Shown here piece after piece: positions 8,405 to 17,102 of a DNA stretch of 64,000 bases; position 1 is the first letter of the stretch, and each line of letters opens with the position of its first letter. The notes beneath the pieces were generated by a model. The model was given only the letters and a program-made list of their open reading frames with translations, was not told the origin of the DNA and ran no database searches. Source of the stretch: Pseudomonas batumici (lineage in GTDB: Bacteria; Pseudomonadota; Gammaproteobacteria; Pseudomonadales; Pseudomonadaceae). Both the position numbers and the translations under genes were made by a program. The stretch spans positions 1 to 64,000 of the forward strand of contig NZ_JXDG01000062.1 in assembly GCF_000820515.1 (NCBI RefSeq), written 5' to 3'.

Positions 8405-10125
8405 ATTGCACGCCATTGCAGAGGCAGCCATTGCCAGTGGCCGTCCGGTTCGCTGCCTTCAGGCAGGGTCAGGGCGTACTTGCCGAAACCGGCGAGCTTC
8501 TGCAGCTTGGGAATCAGGTGGGTCTGCGCGGCATTGCGGAACACCGGCTCCATGTCCTGGGGCAGGCTGTCGAGGGTTTCCTGCTGCATCAGTTGCGCCA
8601 GGGAATCCGGGCCGAGGTAGACCGGCATCAGCACGTCCTTGGGCAGCACGTCGGCCAGCGGCGGGAAGTGTTTGTCGAGGGTACCGAGGGCCTTGTCCAC
8701 CAGCTTGTCGTCCAGGGAGAACAGCAGGGTCGAACCGTGCCGCGCCAGGCTTACGCGGAAGAAGCCCTTGCCGGTGATGGCGTCAGGGTTCTCGGCTTCC
8801 TTGGCGGCGTACTGGCCGAAGGTCGAGCTGACCTGGCGCTTCCACTGGTGGACGCTGTCTTTCTGCTGCTCGTCGATGGGGAACAGGCCGCCTTCGACAT
8901 TGCTTTCCTTGCTCCCGACCATGGAGCCGAACAGCTTGCCCAGATCGGCGTCGAGGCTGTCGTTGGACTTGGTTAGGTTCGCCACCAGCAACGGGGTGTA
9001 GAGGCGCGAGTCGGCGTACCAGCAGAGGCCGGCGGCACCGCTCATGTGTTCGGTGAGTTTCTGCGCGGTGGCTTCGTCGGCACCCAGTTTGACCAGCAGC
9101 GGTTGCTGCTGCTCGGCGGCCAGTGGCAGGGCCACACAGGCGCTGGCGCCCACCGGCATGGCTTGCCAGATCGGCTTGAAGTCGAAGTCGGCGGGTTTGT
9201 CCTGTTCGTCGAGGGCGAGGAAGCTGTGCCAGCCCTTGTCGTCCATGTCCAGGCGCAGGCCGGCGAAGTTGGGGATAAAGCGCTGGTAACCCATGGCCAG
9301 GACGCTGGAGGCGACCGAGATACGCTGCTTCACCGTGGTTTCGCGAGGCTTGAGGCCGAAGGCCTCGGGGAACAGTTTGTCGCCGTTGAGCAGCGCCGCC
9401 AGGGCCTGGGTCGAGACATCGCCCGGTACTAATTCGCTGTCGTCGCTGGTTTGCTCGTAAAGCCGGTCCGGGTTGGACAGCACCACCAACTTGTCGCCAC
9501 GGGACGCAAACAGCAATGCTCTGTTGGCGTTGTAGGCCAGGCGATAGACCGCCACGCTGTCACCGGCCACTTTCACGTCGCCGACCTTGGTCAGTTGGGT
9601 GTCGTCCAGCGCCACATGAGCCAGGGGTTCGAGCAGCTTGGCCAGGCCGCCACGGTCCATCACCAACAGGAAATCCTTGAGCCGACCGTCGGCGCCGCGC
9701 CACAGGGCGATATCCGCCGGCTGGTCGAAGAGTTGCTCGATCAGGTTGTCCTGCAGCTTGAGGTCATGCTCGTAGATGATCCGGCGCAGGCTGCCGATCA
9801 GGCCCAGGCGGTCGCCGTGGGTTTCGTAATAGAAGACGAAATCCTCGGTCAGGGTGTCGCGCAGGAACGGTACGCTGAGCAGGTCCTTGGGCAACTGGCT
9901 CAGCGACGCGGTTTCCAGCAGCGCATCCGGGCGGCTCACGCCGAGTTTTTCCATGGCCAGTTCCGGCACCGGGGCAACGGGTTTGTGGTGGAAAAACCAG
10001 CCCAGGCCGCCGAGCACCGCACCGGCCACGCCAAGCCCGAGCACAAGGCCCAGCCAGCGGCGCGAGCCGGCAGGTTTGGTGGCGGCCGGTACAGCGGCGT
10101 CCGGGGAAGCTGTGTTATCGCTCAT
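8401..10125 (-). CDS. magB: MagB, YfaA-like DUF2138 protein
   Basis: 574 residues. A low-complexity N-terminus (about 1-27) precedes one transmembrane helix (WLGLVLGLGVAGAVLGGLGWFF), so it is likely an inner-membrane protein with a large periplasmic part. No catalytic motif is apparent. It matches DUF2138 by position in the operon (between DUF2135 and DUF1175 genes) and by general make-up. An ATG at 10140 gives five more residues; neither start has a convincing Shine-Dalgarno. Its role is unknown; in P. aeruginosa the Mag proteins are thought to form a complex with MagD. Confidence 0.8.
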   Translation of the reverse strand: MSDNTASPDAAVPAATKPAGSRRWLGLVLGLGVAGAVLGGLGWFFHHKPVAPVPELAMEKLGVSRPDALLETASLSQLPKDLLSVPFLRDTLTEDFVFYYETHGDRLGLIGSLRRIIYEHDLKLQDNLIEQLFDQPADIALWRGADGRLKDFLLVMDRGGLAKLLEPLAHVALDDTQLTKVGDVKVAGDSVAVYRLAYNANRALLFASRGDKLVVLSNPDRLYEQTSDDSELVPGDVSTQALAALLNGDKLFPEAFGLKPRETTVKQRISVASSVLAMGYQRFIPNFAGLRLDMDDKGWHSFLALDEQDKPADFDFKPIWQAMPVGASACVALPLAAEQQQPLLVKLGADEATAQKLTEHMSGAAGLCWYADSRLYTPLLVANLTKSNDSLDADLGKLFGSMVGSKESNVEGGLFPIDEQQKDSVHQWKRQVSSTFGQYAAKEAENPDAITGKGFFRVSLARHGSTLLFSLDDKLVDKALGTLDKHFPPLADVLPKDVLMPVYLGPDSLAQLMQQETLDSLPQDMEPVFRNAAQTHLIPKLQKLAGFGKYALTLPEGSEPDGHWQWLPLQWRAM

Positions 10126-10160
10126 GTTCGCAAAGCCCATTCATCCGTGGAGCGGGATGT

Positions 10161-10952
10161 TCAATAGTTGAAGGTCTTGACCAGCAGCAGGTCGCCGATG
10201 GCACGCAGGGGCACGATGAAGCTCTCGCGCTTTTCATCGACGGTGTTTTCGTTGAGCACCAGGTTGATCTGCGAGGTGATGACCTCGTTCTGGTTGGAAC
10301 GCTCGTTAAAGTTAAAGCCCTCGCTGGCGCTGTAGTTGCCCCAGTAGTTCACATAGATCAGGTAGGTACCGTGCAGCGGCGCGGTCATGGTGAACATTCC
10401 CGGGCCGGGGCCGTCGACGCTGTCCGGGTCGAGGCCGCCGCCGTTGGTCAACGCGGGATGCGCGTAGAAGGCGTGCTGGCCGTCGGGGGTGATGATGTGC
10501 AGGTCGAGTTGGGCCTTGGGGTCGTCCCAGGCGAGGACCACGCGGATACGCGCCGGGGTGATCTGCTTGTTGGCTTCGTAGAACTGTACGCGCTTGAGGG
10601 ACTTGCCCTCGGAACTGCGCACTTCGACGCTGTTGGAGCCGGCGCCGAAGGCGTAGGGGCGCACGAAGCGGCCGGCGTCGTCGGTGTAGAGATTCAGCGG
10701 GCCGCCGTTGACCGACAGGATGTGCGGCGTGCGCGGGCCGGAGGGCGGATTGATCCGGCCTTCGATGGGCGTGCGGTTGCGCTGGATGCCACGGTCGATG
10801 GGCGGCGTGGGGTAGGCCACCTGTGGCGCGTCGTTACGGTTGAGCAAACCTGCATAACGCCAGCCGCCGGTGGGTTCCTGAAGCTCGGCCGAGGGCTCGG
10901 CCCAGGCGGTCGTGGCCCAGAGGGCGATCAGGATGGGAAAAAACCGGCGCAT
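10161..10952 (-). CDS. magA: MagA, YfaP-like DUF2135 protein
   Basis: 263 residues with a short signal peptide (RRFFPILIALWATTAWA). The DUF2135 core is present: NSVEVRSSEG, DPKAQLDLHIITPDG, and GTYLIYVNYWGNY. It is a paralogue of MagF at the other end of the operon, so the operon is bracketed by two related genes. The ATG at 10952 is chosen because GGAGG (complement of 10959-10963) lies 6 nt upstream; the TTG at 10955 is not needed. It is the first gene of magA-F. Confidence 0.85.
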   Translation of the reverse strand: MRRFFPILIALWATTAWAEPSAELQEPTGGWRYAGLLNRNDAPQVAYPTPPIDRGIQRNRTPIEGRINPPSGPRTPHILSVNGGPLNLYTDDAGRFVRPYAFGAGSNSVEVRSSEGKSLKRVQFYEANKQITPARIRVVLAWDDPKAQLDLHIITPDGQHAFYAHPALTNGGGLDPDSVDGPGPGMFTMTAPLHGTYLIYVNYWGNYSASEGFNFNERSNQNEVITSQINLVLNENTVDEKRESFIVPLRAIGDLLLVKTFNY

Positions 10953-10958
10953 CAACAG

Positions 10959-10966
10959 CCTCCTTG
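10959..10966 (-). promoter_or_regulatory. Strong RBS of magA with RsmA-like core
   Basis: Reading the minus strand, CAAGGAGG is a near-perfect Shine-Dalgarno and also fits the CANGGANG core bound by RsmA/CsrA proteins. In P. aeruginosa the mag operon is under RetS/Rsm control. The overlap is suggestive only: many good RBSs match this core by chance. Confidence 0.4.
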
Positions 10967-11341
10967 CGGCGCATCACAAAACCCTGCGCAGACTCCATAG
11001 CGCACTCACGACACGGTACCGGTCAGAGAAGACCTGTCGATGACAGGTGGGGGAAGCGGCAGAGATTAGCGACTCGACGGTGGTTAGACAATGGAGGTAA
11101 AGCGCTATTTGTGAGGTGGCTCATCAAATAAACCAGGATCCGCGTTCGAACCCCGAAAAGCCCCGCAAAACAAGGCAAATGGCCAGTATTCAGGCAGTAC
11201 TTCCTGATCGAGCTGCGGCCTTCATACGATGCTGGCGCCCTGCGCTTGCCCACGACAGCAATTGCCACAGGGCGTCCAACGCGCCGCGTGGGAACGATCC
11301 ACTATCCTGTTCAGGGTAAGCCGAGTGGTAGCCCCTCGCAT
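10967..11341. other. Divergent intergenic region magA / xseB
   Basis: No gene is supported. It must hold the mag operon promoter. The only notable structure is the perfect palindrome ACCTGTC-GAT-GACAGGT at 11032-11048, about 80 bp upstream of magA, a candidate operator or small hairpin. Nothing else stands out. Confidence 0.5.
11032..11048. promoter_or_regulatory. Palindrome upstream of magA
   Basis: Perfect 7-bp arms (ACCTGTC / GACAGGT) with a 3-bp centre. It could bind a dimeric regulator of the mag operon; the regulator is not identifiable. Confidence 0.35.
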
Positions 11342-11370
11342 TTGCCCCGAAACCCGCTGTCTGCTAGTGT
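11342..11370 (+). promoter_or_regulatory. Candidate sigma-70 promoter of xseB-ispA
   Basis: TTGCCC (11342-11347), a 17-bp spacer, and TAGTGT (11365-11370), with the -10 ending 33 bp before the xseB ATG. Moderate match to consensus. Confidence 0.4.
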
Positions 11371-11403
11371 CGCGCCCGTTCAACGCCTACCGAGATCGCC
11401 GCC

Positions 11404-11646
11404 ATGGCCCGCAAAAAAGCTTCCCTGGACTTCGAGCAATCCCTTGCCGACCTGCAAACCCTGGTCGAACGCCTGGAGAACGGCGAGTTGTCGTTGGAAG
11501 ACTCGTTGACCGCCTTCGAACAAGGCATCCGCCTGACCCGCGACTGCCAGGGCGCCCTGGCCCAGGCCGAGCAGAAGGTGCAGATCCTGCTCGAGCGCGA
11601 CGGCGAGCTGGCCGAAGAGCCCTTCGACGCGGAACAAGCACAATGA
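11404..11646 (+). CDS. xseB: Exodeoxyribonuclease VII small subunit
   Basis: 80 residues, the usual XseB size. The signature is plain: DFEQSLADLQTLVERLENGE, LSLEDSLTAFEQGIRLTRDC, then a coiled-coil region ending QKVQIL. XseB pairs with XseA to form exonuclease VII, which degrades single-stranded DNA to oligonucleotides. It is followed directly by ispA with an ATGA overlap, and then dxs, the same order as in P. aeruginosa and E. coli. Confidence 0.97.
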   Translation: MARKKASLDFEQSLADLQTLVERLENGELSLEDSLTAFEQGIRLTRDCQGALAQAEQKVQILLERDGELAEEPFDAEQAQ

Positions 11647-12530
11647 TCAAAGCCTATCAGGCCAGCAGCCAAGCCCGGGTCAACGCCGCGCTCGATACCC
11701 TGTTCAGCGCCCCCGGTCCCGAACTCGCCCGCCTCTATGAAGCCATGCGCTACAGCGTGATGAACGGCGGCAAGCGCGTCCGCCCCCTGCTCGCCTACGC
11801 CGCCTGCGAAGCCCTCGGCGGCAAGCCCGAACAGGCCAACGGCGCGGCCTGCGCGGTGGAACTGATTCACGCCTATTCGCTGGTCCACGATGACCTGCCG
11901 GCCATGGACGACGACGACCTGCGCCGCGGCCAGCCGACCACTCACAAGGCGTTCGACGAAGCCTGCGCGATCCTCGCCGGCGACGGCCTGCAAAGCCTGG
12001 CCTTCAGCGCCCTGCTCGACCCGAGCCTGAGCGACCTGAACGCCGACATCCGCCTGTCCATGGTCACCACCCTGGCCCAGGCGGCCGGCCCCGCCGGCAT
12101 GGTCGGCGGCCAGGCCATCGACCTCGGCTCGGTGGGCCTCAAGCTCGACCAGAACGCCCTGGAAACCATGCACCGGCACAAGACCGGCGCGCTGATCGAA
12201 GCCAGCGTCAAGCTCGGCGCCCTGGCCAGCGGCCAGGCGCAAAAGGACGAATTGCGCGCCCTGCAGGCCTACGCCCAGGCTATCGGCCTGGCCTTCCAGG
12301 TGCAGGACGATATTCTCGACGTGGAAAGCGACACCGCGACCCTGGGTAAGCGCCAGGGTGCCGATATCGCCCGCGACAAACCGACCTATCCGGCCCTGCT
12401 TGGCCTGGACGCAGCCAAGGCCTACGCCCTGGAACTGCGCGACCAGGCCCTGCACGCCCTGCGACCGTTTGACGCGTGCGCCGAACCGTTGCGCGAGCTG
12501 GCCCGCTATATCGTCGAACGGCGCAACTGA
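11643..12530 (+). CDS. ispA: Farnesyl diphosphate synthase
   Basis: 295 residues, typical of bacterial IspA. Both aspartate-rich Mg-binding motifs are visible: DDLPAMDDDDLRRG (first, about 85-98) and DDILD (second, QVQDDILDVESD). GGKRVRP marks the substrate-binding start. The enzyme condenses IPP with DMAPP and GPP to make FPP for ubiquinone, undecaprenyl phosphate and hopanoid-type lipids. Its ATG overlaps the xseB stop, and dxs, which supplies the precursors, follows 112 bp later. Confidence 0.97.
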   Translation: MIKAYQASSQARVNAALDTLFSAPGPELARLYEAMRYSVMNGGKRVRPLLAYAACEALGGKPEQANGAACAVELIHAYSLVHDDLPAMDDDDLRRGQPTTHKAFDEACAILAGDGLQSLAFSALLDPSLSDLNADIRLSMVTTLAQAAGPAGMVGGQAIDLGSVGLKLDQNALETMHRHKTGALIEASVKLGALASGQAQKDELRALQAYAQAIGLAFQVQDDILDVESDTATLGKRQGADIARDKPTYPALLGLDAAKAYALELRDQALHALRPFDACAEPLRELARYIVERRN

Positions 12531-12642
12531 TCCGGGCGCCGCGCTCAAGACCGCATATCGGCCAACTTCGACGCTGCGCGTGGGCAGCGTGCGATGCATC
12601 AGGTAAACTGCCGCCTCTTCTATACCTATAACGATTCGCCTG

Positions 12643-14541
12643 ATGCCCACGACGTTCCATGAGATTCCCCGCAAGCGCCCGACCACGCCCCTGCTGGACC
12701 GTGCCGACACGCCGGCCGGCCTGCGCCGGTTAGGTGAAGCCGAGCTGGAAACCCTGGCCAATGAACTGCGCCAGGAGCTGCTCTATTCGGTCGGCCAGAC
12801 CGGCGGGCACTTCGGTGCCGGCCTCGGCGTGATCGAACTGACCATCGCGTTGCACTACGTCTTCGACACCCCGGACGACCGGCTGGTGTGGGACGTGGGT
12901 CATCAGGCGTATCCGCACAAGATCCTCACCGGTCGCCGCGAGCGCATGCGCACCCTGCGCCAGAAGGACGGCCTGGCGGCTTTCCCGCGCCGTTCGGAGA
13001 GCGAGTACGACACCTTTGGCGTCGGTCACTCCAGCACTTCCATCAGCGCCGCGCTGGGCATGGCCATCGCCGCCCGCCTGCAGAACAGCGACCGCAAGGC
13101 CATCGCGGTGATCGGCGACGGCGCCCTGACCGCCGGCATGGCCTTCGAGGCGCTGAACCACGCGCCGGAAGTCGACGCCAACATGCTGGTGATCCTCAAC
13201 GACAACGACATGTCGATCTCGCGCAATGTCGGCGGCCTGTCCAACTACCTGGCCAAGATTCTCTCCAGCCGCACCTACGCGAGCATGCGCGAAGGCAGCA
13301 AGAAAGTGCTGTCGCGCCTGCCCGGCGCCTGGGAAATCGCCCGTCGTACCGAAGAATACGCCAAGGGCATGCTGGTGCCCGGCACCCTGTTCGAAGAGCT
13401 GGGCTGGAACTACATCGGCCCGATCGACGGCCATGACCTGCCGACCCTGATCGCCACCCTGCGCAACATGCGCGACCTCAAGGGCCCGCAGTTCCTGCAT
13501 GTGGTGACCAAGAAGGGCAAGGGCTTCGCCCCGGCGGAAGTCGATCCTATCGGTTACCACGCGATCACCAAGCTCGAACCCCTGGACGCCCCGGCCGCCG
13601 CGCCGAAGAAGGCCAGCGGACCGAAATACTCCGGCGTGTTCGGCGAATGGCTGTGCGATATGGCCGCCGCCGACCCGCGCCTGGTGGGCATTACCCCGGC
13701 GATGAAGGAAGGCTCGGACCTCGTGGCCTTCAGCGAGCGTTTCCCGCTGCGCTACTTCGACGTGGCCATTGCCGAGCAACACGCGGTGACCTTCGCCGCC
13801 GGCATGGCCTGTGAAGGTGCAAAGCCGGTGGTGGCGATCTACTCCACCTTCCTGCAACGCGGTTACGACCAGCTGGTGCATGACGTCGCGGTGCAGAACC
13901 TCGACGTGCTGTTCGCCATCGACCGCGCGGGCCTTGTGGGCGAAGACGGCCCGACCCACGCCGGCAGTTTCGACCTGTCGTACCTGCGCTGCATCCCCGG
14001 CATGCTGGTGATGACCCCGAGCGACGAGAACGAACTGCGCAAGATGCTGACCACCGGACACCTGTACAACGGTCCGGCGGCAGTGCGTTACCCACGTGGT
14101 ACCGGGCCGAATGCGCCCATCGAGAAGGACCTGGAACCGATCGAGATCGGCAAGGGCGTGGTTCGCCGTCGGGGCAGCAAAGTGGCGCTGTTGGTGTTTG
14201 GCGTGCAATTGACCGAAGCGCTGATCGTCGCCGAGAAGCTCGACGCGACCGTGGTCGACATGCGTTTCGTCAAACCACTGGATGAAGCCCTGGTACGCGA
14301 GATTGCCGGCAGCCATGAGTTGCTGGTGACCATCGAGGAAAACGCCATCATGGGCGGCGCCGGGGCAGCGGTCAGCGAGTTCCTCGCACGTGACAACCTG
14401 CTCAAGCCGGTGCTGCACCTGGGCTTGCCGGATGCCTACGTCGAACACGCGAAACCGGCGCAGATGCTGGCGGAGTGCGGGTTGGATGTGGCGGGGATCG
14501 AAGCATCGGTGACCGAGCGGATGCAACTGCTGGGGCTGTAA
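12643..14541 (+). CDS. dxs: 1-deoxy-D-xylulose-5-phosphate synthase
   Basis: 632 residues, full length. The first enzyme of the MEP pathway: a thiamine-diphosphate enzyme joining pyruvate and glyceraldehyde-3-phosphate. The TPP-binding motif is seen at GDGALTAGMAFEALN ... NDNDMSIS; the transketolase central domain includes AIAEQHAVTFAAGMA and the DRAG box (FAIDRAGLVGEDGPTHAG). It lies downstream of ispA on the same strand; the 112-bp gap contains AT-rich TATACC/TATAAC stretches that could be a -10 of its own. Confidence 0.98.
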   Translation: MPTTFHEIPRKRPTTPLLDRADTPAGLRRLGEAELETLANELRQELLYSVGQTGGHFGAGLGVIELTIALHYVFDTPDDRLVWDVGHQAYPHKILTGRRERMRTLRQKDGLAAFPRRSESEYDTFGVGHSSTSISAALGMAIAARLQNSDRKAIAVIGDGALTAGMAFEALNHAPEVDANMLVILNDNDMSISRNVGGLSNYLAKILSSRTYASMREGSKKVLSRLPGAWEIARRTEEYAKGMLVPGTLFEELGWNYIGPIDGHDLPTLIATLRNMRDLKGPQFLHVVTKKGKGFAPAEVDPIGYHAITKLEPLDAPAAAPKKASGPKYSGVFGEWLCDMAAADPRLVGITPAMKEGSDLVAFSERFPLRYFDVAIAEQHAVTFAAGMACEGAKPVVAIYSTFLQRGYDQLVHDVAVQNLDVLFAIDRAGLVGEDGPTHAGSFDLSYLRCIPGMLVMTPSDENELRKMLTTGHLYNGPAAVRYPRGTGPNAPIEKDLEPIEIGKGVVRRRGSKVALLVFGVQLTEALIVAEKLDATVVDMRFVKPLDEALVREIAGSHELLVTIEENAIMGGAGAAVSEFLARDNLLKPVLHLGLPDAYVEHAKPAQMLAECGLDVAGIEASVTERMQLLGL

Positions 14542-14560
14542 CCCCTTGCCACGCCCATCA

Positions 14561-14663
14561 CTGTAGGAGCGAGCTTGCTCGCGATGGGCGCCAACGATAA
14601 CGCGGGGTACCTGACGCCCCGCGGTGCCCCTACCTCCATCGCGAGCAAGCTCGCTCCTACAGG
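14561..14663. repeat. REPIN (inverted REP pair)
   Basis: CTGTAGGAGCGAGCTTGCTC plus GCGATGG, a GC-rich loop, and the inverted copy ATCGCGAGCAAGCTCGCTCC plus TACAGG. It lies between the convergent dxs and the 14688 gene, a typical extragenic location. Confidence 0.9.
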
Positions 14664-14687
14664 AGGAGGGAAGCGGCGTCGAGCTTA

Positions 14688-15107
14688 TCAGCCCAGCTGA
14701 CGCGGAATCCGGTACAGGTAGAACAGCACCACGGTGGACAACACCAGCAGCATCAACGGCACCGCCTCCAACCCGACGAACACCGCCAGGGTGCCGATCC
14801 AGGTCGGCAAGGCGGCCACCACCAAGGCCTTGCGCCGGACGTTCGCCAGTTCAATCCACGCCGCCGGCTCTTCCGGCGTATCCAGCGCCGCCTGCGTCGC
14901 CATCAGCGAACGCTTGTAAGCCCCGAAAAACCGCAAGCTGACAAACATCGAAGCCACGCCGGCAATGAAAAACGGCATCGCCAACACTGGCAACAGCGGT
15001 TCCGCCTGAGCGAAAAGCCAGTTCGCGACAAACAGCGGCAGCACACTCAACACCAGCTGTTTCCACCAGCCCACCGCCAGCCGTCGCTTCACCTGGCCAC
15101 GGGTCAC
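14688..15107 (-). CDS. Conserved small membrane protein
   Basis: 139 residues with about four predicted transmembrane segments (LVLSVLPLFVANWLFA; VLAMPFFIAGVASMFVSL; ALVVAALPTWIGTLAVFVG; VPLMLLVLSTVVLFYLY). It starts with GTG at 15107, overlapping the ribA stop (GTGA), so it is translationally coupled to ribA. I recognise it only as a conserved Pseudomonas protein in this position; function unknown. No motif suggests a transport class. Confidence 0.75.
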   Translation of the reverse strand: MTRGQVKRRLAVGWWKQLVLSVLPLFVANWLFAQAEPLLPVLAMPFFIAGVASMFVSLRFFGAYKRSLMATQAALDTPEEPAAWIELANVRRKALVVAALPTWIGTLAVFVGLEAVPLMLLVLSTVVLFYLYRIPRQLG

Positions 15108-15721
15108 GCCGGATCGGCCTCGTTCTGATGCTCGTTGCCCATCATATGACCGAGCTTGCCGGCCTTGGTCGCCAGGTAGTGTTTGTTGTGCGGGTTCTGC
15201 CCGGTTTGCAGCGGCACGCGCTCGGCCACGTTGATGCCCATCTCGGTCAAGGCCTTGACCTTGCGCGGGTTGTTGGTCATCAGGCGCAGGGCCTGGATGC
15301 CCAGGTGTTCGAGCATCGGCCGGCAGATGGCGTAGTCGCGCAGGTCGGCGGCAAACCCCAGGCGCTCGTTGGCCTCGACGGTGTCGGCACCGCCGTCCTG
15401 CAATTCATAGGCACGGATCTTGTTCATCAGGCCGATGCCCCGACCTTCCTGGCGCAGGTACAGCAAGACGCCACGACCTTCCTTGGCAATCGCCCGCAGG
15501 GCCGCCTCCAGCTGGGAGCCGCAATCGCAGCGCTGGCTGAACAAGGCATCGCCAGTCAGGCATTCGGAATGCACGCGGCCAAGAACCGGTGCGCCATCCG
15601 CCACGTCCCCCAGGGTCAGCACGACGTGTTCACGGCCCGTGGCTTCTTCGAGAAAGCCATTCATGGTGAAGGTCGCAAAGGGAGTGGGCAGTTTGGAAGC
15701 AGCGACGAAAACGACGGGCAC
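15104..15721 (-). CDS. ribA: GTP cyclohydrolase II
   Basis: 205 residues. It opens the imidazole ring of GTP, the committed step to riboflavin. Zinc-binding cysteines are intact in LTGDALFSQRCDCGSQL, and RQEGRGIGL and the GINVAERVPL region are typical. I start at GTG 15721 because CAGGAG lies 6 nt upstream and this gives the family length; the ATG at 15769 adds 16 unlikely residues. This is the catalytically complete RibA of the window, in contrast with the RibBA fusion at 19148. Confidence 0.95.
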   Translation of the reverse strand: MPVVFVAASKLPTPFATFTMNGFLEEATGREHVVLTLGDVADGAPVLGRVHSECLTGDALFSQRCDCGSQLEAALRAIAKEGRGVLLYLRQEGRGIGLMNKIRAYELQDGGADTVEANERLGFAADLRDYAICRPMLEHLGIQALRLMTNNPRKVKALTEMGINVAERVPLQTGQNPHNKHYLATKAGKLGHMMGNEHQNEADPA

Positions 15722-15820
15722 CGTGTGCTCCTGATCAGTGTGAGGACTGGAAATTCGCAGAGGTCGCATTGTAACAGCAGCTTCCTACAGACGCTTAGGC
15801 TGAATTGTCCATGATAACTA

Positions 15821-16603
15821 TCAATAAGTTTGATTCGTTAGCACCGGCACCGGCAGGCTGTCGAACGGATAAGGTTGCTTCCAGTGCTCGAAGATGGCGC
15901 GCAACTCGCCACTCTTGACCAGTTCGTCCATGCGCTGATCGTACAAGGCCATTAACGCCCGCCCTCGCGCCGTGTTGGCAAACCCCAGGTACAGCGGCAG
16001 GTCCACCAGGTGGGTGCGTTGGTACATCTCCGGGTGCGCGGCCTGGCGCTGCACCTCGTTCACTTCCGTCAACGCGTCAATGTAGTAGTCGGCGTGACTC
16101 TGGGACAGCATCGACAAGATCCCGTCCCGCCGCTCGATTTCGTTGTAGTGGCGGATATTGGGCAGGTAGTGCTGGTATTTGTAGCCACGCATCCAGGCCA
16201 GACGATAGAGGCCGAGGGTTTCCAGGGACGGTTGCGGATTGCTCGCCAACCCCAGGGCATAAAGATGATCGACATCGAAATGCCAGCGCGGAAAAAGAGC
16301 GCCCGCCACCTCGTTGCGATAGGCCGCCACCCAGGCATCTGCCTCACCCCGCTGCACCAGGCCGATCGCCCGGGTATAGGGCTCGATGCTGATCAATACC
16401 TTGACGCCCTTGGGCTCGAAGATCTCGCGCATGACCTCCCAGGCCATGCCGCGTCCATCGGCGCCGGTGTAGTCGACCCATTCCTCGCTGGCGAGATGGA
16501 TCTGCCCGGGCAAGGCGGTTTCTTCACGGGCCTGAGCGACATTTCCGACAACACCGACCGCCAACAGACAGAGCAGCAACACCCACAACCGACAGCGAGA
16601 CAT
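15821..16603 (-). CDS. Periplasmic amino-acid-type solute-binding protein
   Basis: 260 residues with a signal peptide (CRLWVLLLCLLAVGVVGNVAQA). The body fits SBP_bac_3 proteins: EEWVDYTGADGRGMAWEVMR, then PYTRAIGLVQRGEADAWVAA, and LVKSGELRAIFEHW near the end. No transporter genes are adjacent, so it may act as an orphan binding protein or as a sensor domain homologue. It starts 10 bp after the pgpA stop and may be co-transcribed with it. Ligand unknown. Confidence 0.75.
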   Translation of the reverse strand: MSRCRLWVLLLCLLAVGVVGNVAQAREETALPGQIHLASEEWVDYTGADGRGMAWEVMREIFEPKGVKVLISIEPYTRAIGLVQRGEADAWVAAYRNEVAGALFPRWHFDVDHLYALGLASNPQPSLETLGLYRLAWMRGYKYQHYLPNIRHYNEIERRDGILSMLSQSHADYYIDALTEVNEVQRQAAHPEMYQRTHLVDLPLYLGFANTARGRALMALYDQRMDELVKSGELRAIFEHWKQPYPFDSLPVPVLTNQTY

Positions 16604-16613
16604 GCCTGAATCC

Positions 16614-17102
16614 TCAGGTGAAGAGGTGCACCAGCCCTTGCATGGCCAACCAGGCGAAAACCCCGGCGAGGACGTCGTCGAGCATGATACCGACACCACC
16701 CTGGACATGCCGGTCGATCCAGCGGATCGGCCAAGGCTTGAGGATATCGAAGAAGCGGAACAGCACAAAACCCGCCAGCAACCAGTACCACCCCTGCGGC
16801 ACCAGCCAGAGGGTGATCCACATCCCGACCATCTCGTCCCAGACGATGCCTTCGTGGTCGTGTACCCGCAGATCGTCGGCGACCTTGCCGCACAGCCAGA
16901 AGCCGAACAGCGTGGTGACGCCGAGCATCAGCCAGTAGCCCCAGCCCGGCAACATCTGCCATAACGGCATGAAGGGCAGCGCCACCAGCGAGCCCCAGGT
17001 ACCCGGCGCCTTGGGCAAGGTGCCGGAGCCGAAGCCGAAGGCCAGGAAATGCCAGGGGTTGCGCCAGACCGACGGCGGGACCTGCTTGGAATGATCTGTC
17101 AC
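16614..17102 (-). CDS. pgpA: Phosphatidylglycerophosphatase A
   Basis: 162 residues. It removes the phosphate from phosphatidylglycerophosphate at the inner membrane to give phosphatidylglycerol. Family hallmarks: FGSGTLPKAPGTWGSL near the N-terminus, the acidic IVWDEMVGMWITL, and RFFDILKPWPIRWID ... GVGIMLDDVLAG. Start is GTG 17102, overlapping the thiL stop (GTGA). ThiL followed by PgpA is a conserved pair in proteobacteria. Confidence 0.95.
   Translation of the reverse strand: MTDHSKQVPPSVWRNPWHFLAFGFGSGTLPKAPGTWGSLVALPFMPLWQMLPGWGYWLMLGVTTLFGFWLCGKVADDLRVHDHEGIVWDEMVGMWITLWLVPQGWYWLLAGFVLFRFFDILKPWPIRWIDRHVQGGVGIMLDDVLAGVFAWLAMQGLVHLFT

Noticed and set aside
11364..12761. 465-codon open frame on the minus strand
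   Set aside because: Antisense to xseB-ispA-dxs; no motif of its own.
15722..15769. Upstream ATG for ribA
   Set aside because: It would add 16 residues absent from the family; the GTG at 15721 has a proper Shine-Dalgarno.
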